Positions 1 to 4,809 of a stretch of 7,139 nucleotides of DNA are shown one piece after another (the stretch's first letter is position 1; each line of letters begins with the position of its first letter). The stretch is from Rubrobacter sp. (lineage in GTDB: Bacteria > Actinomycetota > Rubrobacteria > Rubrobacterales > Rubrobacteraceae). Below the pieces are notes generated by a model. That model was given only the letters and a program-made list of their open reading frames with translations. It ran no database searches and was not told the origin of the DNA. The position numbers and the translations under genes were made by a program. The stretch is taken from positions 1 through 7,139 of the forward strand of contig JACDFX010000081.1 in NCBI GenBank assembly GCA_013815575.1, written 5' to 3'.

Positions 1-381
1 ACCCCGGCCGAGGCTCCGGCCAAAGATACTGTGAAAGAAGCCCCAGAGGAGGCCGAGGCCCCGGTCGATGGGGGTGGCCGGGAATCGGGTGGCGAGGGGG
101 GGCGGCAGGTTTCAAACGAGGCGTCGCTCGAGACGTTGAGGGTCGGGGTGAGCGTGGAGGGGTCGCCGGCCTGGATCCGGATCACGTCCGACTCGGAGAC
201 GGTCTTCGAAGAGGTCGCCGAGCCCGGATACTCAAGGACCTTCGAGGCGCGGAGGGTCGTCGGCATCGAGGCCGGGAACGCGGGGGCCGTCTCCGTCGAG
301 GTCAACGGCCAGGACGCGGGGCCGCTGGGCGAGCCCGGGGAGATCACCGACAGGAGCTTCACCCTGAAGTCCGCCGGCTGA
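1..381 (+). CDS. RodZ-like protein, C-terminal part only (DUF4115-type domain)
   Basis: The reading frame is open from base 1 and ends at TGA 379-381, so the start lies outside the window; 126 residues are visible. The first 40 or so are a low-complexity Ala/Glu/Pro/Gly linker. From about residue 44 there is a compact beta-rich domain with the hallmarks of the DUF4115 domain at the C-terminus of RodZ-type proteins: a 'SPAWIRIT' strand, a 'PGYSRTF' turn, then 'GNAGAV' and 'NGQDAGPLG'. In that family an N-terminal cytoplasmic helix-turn-helix and a single membrane helix precede the linker, and the C-terminal domain lies outside the membrane and supports rod-shape and cell-wall synthesis. Neither upstream part is visible, so the full architecture is inferred. 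Position upstream of recA fits the rodZ/pgsA/cinA/recA order of many Gram-positives, but pgsA and cinA are not between the two genes here. Confidence 0.75.
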   Translation, partial: TPAEAPAKDTVKEAPEEAEAPVDGGGRESGGEGGRQVSNEASLETLRVGVSVEGSPAWIRITSDSETVFEEVAEPGYSRTFEARRVVGIEAGNAGAVSVEVNGQDAGPLGEPGEITDRSFTLKSAG

Positions 382-428
382 GGGTCTGAGAGTCGCCGCG
401 CAAAAGAAACCTGCCCCCGGAAACGCTC

Positions 429-457
429 TTGGGAGGCCTCCCGCCCTGCAGTATAAT
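429..457 (+). promoter_or_regulatory. Probable housekeeping-sigma promoter of recA
   Basis: A perfect -10 hexamer TATAAT lies at 452-457, and TTGGGA at 429-434 matches the -35 consensus at 4 of 6 positions, with a 17-base spacer. Transcription would begin near 464, giving a leader of about 54 bases to the preferred TTG start of recA. The spacer holds a perfect 12-base palindrome (431-442). No canonical LexA operator (GAAC-N4-GTTC type) was found by eye in 382-517, so SOS control is not supported by sequence here. Confidence 0.6.
431..442. repeat. Perfect 12-base palindrome GGGAGGCCTCCC between -35 and -10 of recA
   Basis: The sequence equals its own reverse complement. It overlaps the last four bases of the putative -35 and lies within the spacer, where a repressor dimer could block polymerase. 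With only a 4-base loop and no T-run after it, it is a poor intrinsic terminator. An operator role is inference from position only. Confidence 0.4.
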
Positions 458-507
458 TTCCTGTGAGGAATGCCGATCACTAAAAGCAATCGACTCACGC
501 GTTTCGT

Positions 508-512
508 GGAGG
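508..512 (+). promoter_or_regulatory. Ribosome binding site deciding the recA start
   Basis: GGAGG lies 5 bases upstream of the in-frame TTG at 518-520. The alternative ATG at 470 has only GAGG with one base of spacing and would lie about 6 bases after the predicted transcription start. This site therefore favours TTG 518 as the true start. Confidence 0.7.
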
Positions 513-517
513 ATGCA

Positions 518-1609
518 TTGGATAAGAGCAAGGCAATAGACGCCGCGGTCTCCCAGATAGAGCGGCAGTTCGGCAAGGGTTCCATCATGAGGATGGGCGA
601 CGACGACCGGCCGAAGATCCCGGCGATCCCCACGGGGGCGCTGGCACTGGACATAGCCCTGGGTGTCGGCGGCGTGCCGCGGGGCAGGATCGTCGAGATC
701 TTCGGCCCCGAGTCCAGCGGGAAGACAACCCTTGCCCTGCACATCATCGCCGAGGCCCAGAAGACCGGCGGCCTCGCCGCGTTCGTGGACGCCGAGCACG
801 CCATCGACCCGGACTACGCCCAGGCCATCGGCGTCGACCTCGAAGACCTCTACTTCTCCCAGCCGGACAACGGGGAGCAGGCCCTTGAGATAGCCGACAC
901 CCTTATTCGCTCCGGCGCCCTGGACGTCGTCGTCATCGACTCCGTCGCCGCCCTCGTGCCCCGCGCCGAGATAGAGGGTGAGATGGGCGACTCCCACGTC
1001 GGTTTGCAGGCGCGGCTCATGAGCCAGGCGCTTCGAAAGCTCTCCGGATCCCTGAACCGCTCCGGGACCACCGCGGTCTTCATCAACCAGCTCAGGGAGA
1101 AGATCGGGGTGATGTTCGGCTCCCCGGAGACGACCCCCGGTGGCCGCGCCCTGAAATTCTACTCGAGTGTCAGGCTCGACATCCGGCGCATCGGCGCCCT
1201 GAAGGCGGGCAACGACACCGTGGGCAACCAGACGCGGGTCAAGGTCGTCAAGAACAAGGTTGCACCGCCGTTCAAGGTGGTCGAGTTCGACGTGATGTAC
1301 GGTGAGGGCATCTCCCGCGAGGGGAGCCTGATCGACATAGGCATCGAGAACGGCGTGGTTCAGAAGTCAGGCGCCTGGTTCGCCTACGGCGACGAGCGTC
1401 TCGGCCAGGGCCGCGAGAACTCCAAGACCTTCCTGAAGGAGAACGAGGGCGTGCGCAATCGCATCCTCGCCGACATCTACGAGAAGCTCGGCTTCGACAA
1501 CCCGAACGCCGACGGTGCTGCCGGGCCCGAGAACGAGTCCGAGAACGGGGCCAACGGCGTCGTGGACGAGAATCTCGTCGCGGAGGCGCCGGCGGTTCGG
1601 CCGCTCTAG
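518..1609 (+). CDS. recA: Recombinase RecA
   Basis: RecA forms ATP-dependent filaments on single-stranded DNA, drives strand exchange in homologous repair and promotes LexA self-cleavage where LexA exists. From TTG 518 the protein is 363 residues and begins with '[20 protein letters not shown]', the normal RecA N-terminus. Visible motifs are Walker [10 protein letters not shown] (63-71), the catalytic Glu in VDAEH (93), Walker B VVVIDS with Asp 141, DNA-binding loop L1 around [12 protein letters not shown] (152-163), and L2 with [12 protein letters not shown] and ETTPGG ending at ALKFY (from 190). Length and domain order are normal. The tail carries several Glu/Asp, typical of the regulatory C-terminus. 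An in-frame ATG at 470 would add 16 residues unlike the family, has poor ribosome-binding context, and is disfavoured. recX follows after 13 bases, implying cotranscription. There is no intein or frame disruption. Confidence 0.97.
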   Translation: MDKSKAIDAAVSQIERQFGKGSIMRMGDDDRPKIPAIPTGALALDIALGVGGVPRGRIVEIFGPESSGKTTLALHIIAEAQKTGGLAAFVDAEHAIDPDYAQAIGVDLEDLYFSQPDNGEQALEIADTLIRSGALDVVVIDSVAALVPRAEIEGEMGDSHVGLQARLMSQALRKLSGSLNRSGTTAVFINQLREKIGVMFGSPETTPGGRALKFYSSVRLDIRRIGALKAGNDTVGNQTRVKVVKNKVAPPFKVVEFDVMYGEGISREGSLIDIGIENGVVQKSGAWFAYGDERLGQGRENSKTFLKENEGVRNRILADIYEKLGFDNPNADGAAGPENESENGANGVVDENLVAEAPAVRPL

Positions 1610-1622
1610 GGGGTAGCCGGGC

Positions 1623-2237
1623 TTGCCCGAGATCACGGGCGTACGGGAGCGGCGTGGTAGGGCCGGGATCTCCGTGGACGGGGAGTTCTGGGCCGAGCTA
1701 GACGCCGCCGTCGCCGCCGAGCGCGGCCTCCGCGAGGGGGCCGCGTTCTCGCGCGAGGAGTTAGACGAGGCGCGGGTGGCGGGGGAGAGGCCGCTCGCGA
1801 TGGGCCGGGCGCTGAACCTGCTGGGCTACCGGGCCCGCTCCGAGGGCGAGATGAGGGAGCGGCTCGGGCGTTACGGGTACGGGGAGGGGACCGCCGAGGT
1901 CGTCGTCTCGCGGCTACTGGAGCTCGGCTACCTCGACGACGAGGAGTTCGCCCGGCAGAAGGCGCGGGAAAAGGCGCGGCGGTATGGGCCGCGGCGGGTC
2001 TCGGCGGACCTCTTGAAGAGCGGGGTCGGGCGCGAGGTGGCCGCCGGGGCCGTCGAAGAAGAGTTCGCCGGGCGTTCCGAGCTAGAGGATGCTAGAAGCG
2101 CCGCGGCGCGGCGGTATAATGGGGGGGGATCCGAGGCCGAGGCGCGCAGGGTCTACGGTTTTTTGGCGCGTCGCGGTTACTCGACAGAGGTCTGCGCCGA
2201 GGTCGCCGGGGGGTATCGGGGGCCGGCGCAGTCCTAG
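1623..2237 (+). CDS. recX: RecA modulator RecX
   Basis: RecX binds in the groove of RecA filaments and usually limits their activity or extension. The 204-residue product has an N-terminal beta segment ('ITGVRERRGRAGISVDGEFWAEL', residues 4-26, shown in two overlapping parts as ITGVRERRGRAG and ISVDGEFWAEL), then the three-helix repeats typical of RecX: repeat 1 ALNLLGYRARSEGEM (63-77), repeat 2 with the signature LLELGYLDDEEFA (98-110), and repeat 3 around VYGFLARRGYSTEV (177-190). The TTG start at 1623 is preceded by AGGGGG at 1608-1613, which overlaps the recA stop, with 9 bases of spacing. This suggests coupling to recA translation. Two stop codons stand in tandem (TAG TAG, 2235-2240). 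Codons here are markedly G-rich. A run of eight Gs at 2121-2128 encodes Gly 167-169 just before repeat 3, so a slip there would remove the last repeat. Confidence 0.93.
   Translation: MPEITGVRERRGRAGISVDGEFWAELDAAVAAERGLREGAAFSREELDEARVAGERPLAMGRALNLLGYRARSEGEMRERLGRYGYGEGTAEVVVSRLLELGYLDDEEFARQKAREKARRYGPRRVSADLLKSGVGREVAAGAVEEEFAGRSELEDARSAAARRYNGGGSEAEARRVYGFLARRGYSTEVCAEVAGGYRGPAQS
2121..2128 (+). repeat. Homopolymer G8 tract inside recX, directly after TATAAT
   Basis: Eight consecutive Gs follow a perfect TATAAT (2115-2120) within the recX coding frame. Such tracts are prone to replication slippage; a one-base change would shift the frame ahead of the third RecX repeat. No acceptable -35 hexamer was seen 16-18 bases upstream of the TATAAT, so a promoter is weakly supported. 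Confidence 0.6.
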
Positions 2238-2302
2238 TAGGATTGTCAGGCTAACTCGACGCCGGGCCGCCATTTTACGGGGCCCGTTGAAGGAGACAAC
2301 CC

Positions 2303-3847
2303 GTGAACGTTCTGTTACTGGTCCTCGGGCTTGCCGTTGGCGCAATCGCCGGGGCGGCCGTTGGCTTTTTCGTCTGCAAATCTCGCATGGGGGCTAGCCA
2401 GGCGCAGGCCCGCTCAGACGCCCGCTCGATAGTCGAGGACGCGAGGCGCGAGGCCGAGGCGGCCCGCCGCGAGGGCGAGCTTGCCGCCAAGGAGTCCTCG
2501 CTCAAAGTCAAAGACGACGCCGAGGCCGAGATCCGAACCCGCCGCGCCGAGGTTTCGCGCGTCGAAGAACGCCTGGACAACCGCGACGCAGCCCTGGAAC
2601 GCCGTGAGGCCGAACTCGACACCCGCCGCCGCCGCCTCGGCGAGGACGAGGAGGCGCTCGCCCGAAAGAGGAAGGAGCTCGAGGCGAAGGAGTCCGAGCA
2701 GCTCAAGGTGCTGGAAGAGCTCTCGGGCCTGACGCGCGATGAGGCCGAGAGGCGCCTGTATGCCGGCCTCGAATCCGAGCTCGAAACCGACCTTGGGAAG
2801 ATGGTCAGGGACCGGACCATCGAGGCCGAGGAGAAGGCCGACCAGGAGGCCCGTAGGCTCATCTCGACGACGATGGAGAGGGTCGCCTCCGACCTCACCT
2901 CTGAGACCACGGTCAAGGCCGTGAGCCTGCCGTCTGACGACATGAAGGGTCGGGTCATAGGCCGGGAGGGAAGGAACATCCGGGCCTTCGAAGCCGCAAC
3001 CGGCGTCGACGTGATCATCGACGACACCCCCGAGACGGTGGTTATCTCGTGCTTCGACCCGGTGCGGCGCGAGGTCGCCCGCGTCTCCATGGGCCGGCTG
3101 GTTCAAGATGGTCGCATCCACCCCGGGCGAATAGAGGGCATCGTGGCCAAGGCCAAAAAAGACGTGGAGAAGGAGATGAAGGCCGCCGGCCGGCAGGCCG
3201 TCTACGACGCCAAGATCACGGGCAACATGCACAACGACCTTACCCGCCTGCTCGGCGCCCTGAAGTACCGCACCTCCTACGGCCAGAACGTGCTGGCCCA
3301 TTCCGTAGAGGTCGCCAACATCTGCGGCATGATGGCCCAGGAGCTTGGCGCCGACGTCAAGCTCGCCCGCAGGGCCGCCCTCCTGCACGACGTCGGCAAG
3401 GCCATAGACCACGAGGTCGAAGGCACCCACGCCATTATCGGGGGACGCTTCGCCAAAAAATCCGGGGAGCCCGACGACGTGGTGCGAGCTATCGCTGCCC
3501 ACCACCACGAGATCGAGATGGAGACCGTGGAGGATGTGCTGGTCGCCACCGCCGACGCGGTCTCCGCCGCCCGCCCCGGCGCCCGCCGCGAGACGACCGA
3601 GACCTACATCGAGCGCCTGCGGTCGCTCGAAGATATAGCCCAGGGCCACCGCGGCGTGGACAAGGCCTACGCCATCCAGGCCGGGCGTGAGATCCGGGTG
3701 ATGGTCCAGCCCTCCGAGGTGGACGACCGAATCGCCGCCAAACTCGCCTACGACATCTCCAAACAGATAGAGACGGACCTCGAGTACCCGGGCCAGATCA
3801 AGGTCACCGTCATCCGCGAGAGCCGCGTGAGCGAGGTCGCACGCTAG
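2303..3847 (+). CDS. rny: Ribonuclease Y
   Basis: RNase Y is a membrane-anchored endoribonuclease that starts mRNA decay and some RNA maturation, usually at the inner membrane face. The 514-residue product matches the family length (about 520). It has an N-terminal membrane helix rich in Leu/Ala/Gly (about 2-24, ending FFVCK), a long charged coiled coil (about 33-200), a KH RNA-binding domain with the VIGREGRNI loop (218-226), and an HD domain with LLHDVGKA (360-367, His362-Asp363 metal ligands), AAHHHEIE (398-405) and TADAVSAARPGAR (416-428). The C-terminus ends with the usual ISKQIE and PGQIKVTVIRE segments. The GTG start is set by AAGGAG at 2290-2295, 7 bases upstream. The 65-base gap after recX contains a possible 6-bp stem (2263-2268 with 2281-2286), but no convincing promoter or terminator. 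All key residues appear intact. Confidence 0.97.
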   Translation: MNVLLLVLGLAVGAIAGAAVGFFVCKSRMGASQAQARSDARSIVEDARREAEAARREGELAAKESSLKVKDDAEAEIRTRRAEVSRVEERLDNRDAALERREAELDTRRRRLGEDEEALARKRKELEAKESEQLKVLEELSGLTRDEAERRLYAGLESELETDLGKMVRDRTIEAEEKADQEARRLISTTMERVASDLTSETTVKAVSLPSDDMKGRVIGREGRNIRAFEAATGVDVIIDDTPETVVISCFDPVRREVARVSMGRLVQDGRIHPGRIEGIVAKAKKDVEKEMKAAGRQAVYDAKITGNMHNDLTRLLGALKYRTSYGQNVLAHSVEVANICGMMAQELGADVKLARRAALLHDVGKAIDHEVEGTHAIIGGRFAKKSGEPDDVVRAIAAHHHEIEMETVEDVLVATADAVSAARPGARRETTETYIERLRSLEDIAQGHRGVDKAYAIQAGREIRVMVQPSEVDDRIAAKLAYDISKQIETDLEYPGQIKVTVIRESRVSEVAR

Positions 3848-3864
3848 CCTGGCTATAGCCAGGC
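3847..3864. other. Perfect 18-base palindrome / hairpin between rny and the ATPase gene
   Basis: GCCTGGCTATAGCCAGGC starts on the last base of the rny stop codon and can fold as a 7-bp stem with a TATA loop. No T-run follows, so it is not a classical intrinsic terminator. It could be an RNA 3'-end stabiliser, a U-less terminator, or a protein-binding site. An 8-base palindrome GGCGCGCC (3866-3873) follows almost directly. Together they fill most of the 32-base gap ahead of an ATG that has no Shine-Dalgarno sequence. Confidence 0.5.
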
Positions 3865-3879
3865 CGGCGCGCCAGCGCG

Positions 3880-4809
3880 ATGGAAGGACCCTACAGGGAC
3901 CTCGGATCCGGCTTCGCCCGCCTCACGGGCCCCGAGGGCGCCCGCCGCGGCCCCTCCCCGATAACCCACGTCGAGGACGCCCTCCTCGAGTTCCTGCGCA
4001 ACGCCCGCGACGCCGGCGCAGTCCGCATCTTCGTCGCCTCCACCTTGACCGCCCGCCGCTTCCGAACCCTGACCGTCATAGACGATGGCCAGGGCATCCC
4101 CGAACCCTACGCCGCCCTCGTCTTCGAACCCGGCGTCACCACCCGCCACCTCGTCCCAATCGCAGACCCGACCGCCCCCACGGGCTCCCACCACGGGGGA
4201 GGCCTGGCCCTCTACCACATAAAGCAAGCCGCAGTCTCCGCTGAGGTCCTCTCTCCGTCTGCCCCGACCGCTCTCCGGGCCACCTTCGACACCCGAACCC
4301 TCCCCGAACGTACCCTGCAATCCGCCTCCCGTCACTCAAACTCCAACCTCCTCGCTACCGTCCAATCCTTCGCCCACCCACGCAAACAGCCGCCCGCGCC
4401 CGACATCTACTACGGCCCCCCCGCCAAAATCCTCGCCGTCCTCTTAAAAAACCACATAATACAAACAAGTGAGAGTGGTGAGGAGCTGCAGCGGGTGGCG
4501 TTGGGGGTTGGCTTGGACCTTTCCGTGCGCACAGCACAGCGGGTTCTAGGCGGCGGGGTGACGCCGGCAGAAGCGATTACCGTCGGGGGTGCGAATGGTG
4601 GGATCGGGGCGTCACGATCAGGAAGGAGCGCGGGGAGTGGGGGGGCTGTGCTCCCGGTAGGGGAGAAGGAAAGGGCGGAGATCGCGGCTATACTGAGTCG
4701 GGTGGCCCGCGCCGGGTACATGGAGGTCGACGACCTGAGGGTCGAGTCGCGTCCAGGCGAGATCCTCCTCAGAGCCCGCGTCTACGAACCGGAGGAAGTG
4801 TATGAGTGA
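3880..4809 (+). CDS. Uncharacterised GHKL-fold ATP-binding protein coupled to miaB
   Basis: The 309-residue product has the three ATP-binding boxes of the GHKL superfamily (histidine kinase, GyrB, MutL, Hsp90): N box EFLRNARDAGA (37-47, with the MutL-like pattern Glu-x3-Asn-x2-Asp-Ala-Gly-Ala), G1 box DDGQGIP (68-74), an FEPGVTTR segment resembling the kinase F box (82-89), and G2 box HHGGGLAL (104-111). No phosphoacceptor-His dimerisation helix, membrane segment or signal peptide is visible, so it is not a conventional sensor kinase. A second part (about 180-230) is helical and unrecognised. A Gly/Ser/Ala linker (about 236-257) leads to a compact C-terminal module (about 262-309) containing ILSRVARAGYMEVDDL. 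Its cellular role is unknown. The ATG at 3880 has no Shine-Dalgarno, but an in-frame stop at 3856 leaves no start upstream. The gene's end overlaps the miaB start by 8 bases. Composition flips from C-rich to G-rich near 4460. The ATPase fold is secure; any RNA-related role is only inferred from neighbours. Confidence 0.85.
   Translation: MEGPYRDLGSGFARLTGPEGARRGPSPITHVEDALLEFLRNARDAGAVRIFVASTLTARRFRTLTVIDDGQGIPEPYAALVFEPGVTTRHLVPIADPTAPTGSHHGGGLALYHIKQAAVSAEVLSPSAPTALRATFDTRTLPERTLQSASRHSNSNLLATVQSFAHPRKQPPAPDIYYGPPAKILAVLLKNHIIQTSESGEELQRVALGVGLDLSVRTAQRVLGGGVTPAEAITVGGANGGIGASRSGRSAGSGGAVLPVGEKERAEIAAILSRVARAGYMEVDDLRVESRPGEILLRARVYEPEEVYE
4453..4462 (+). repeat. Decamer CACATAATAC, copy 1, at the composition switch in the ATPase gene
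   Basis: This AT-rich decamer is identical to 5202-5211. Here it is read as the codons CAC ATA ATA C.., giving His-Ile-Ile. It lies exactly where the + strand goes from C-rich to G-rich. Different reading frames in the two genes argue against protein constraint as the cause of identity. Confidence 0.6.
4791..4795 (+). promoter_or_regulatory. Ribosome binding site of miaB inside the ATPase gene
   Basis: GGAGG lies 6 bases ahead of ATG 4802, within the last codons of the upstream gene. It fixes the miaB start and the 8-base overlap, implying that ribosomes finishing the ATPase gene help start miaB. Confidence 0.75.

Noticed and set aside
491..506. Partial inverted symmetry (CGA...TCG) upstream of recA as a LexA box
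   Set aside because: Only the right half-site resembles GTTCG; the left half does not match at the required spacing.
232..997. Long minus-strand open frames across rodZ/recA, and similar ones opposite rny, the ATPase gene and miaB
   Set aside because: They lie opposite strongly recognised genes, lack family features, and arise from the scarcity of stop codons in high-GC DNA.
2243..2276. TTGTCA as a -35 for an rny promoter in the recX-rny gap
   Set aside because: The sequence 16-18 bases downstream is GC-rich with no -10-like hexamer; the nearest AT-rich stretch is at 22 bases.
2263..2286. 6-bp stem (CGGGCC/GGCCCG) before the rny ribosome binding site as a terminator or riboswitch
   Set aside because: Short stem with a 12-base loop, no T-run and no recognisable aptamer; easily expected by chance in GC-rich DNA.
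3149..3162. A6 runs in rny (near 3155 and 3454) as slippery sites
   Set aside because: Both are read as two Lys codons preceded by C; the frame does not give a canonical heptamer, and RNase Y is intact.
3854..3859. TATAGC in the rny/ATPase hairpin as a -10 element
   Set aside because: Poor match and no -35 at suitable distance; better explained as the loop of the palindrome.
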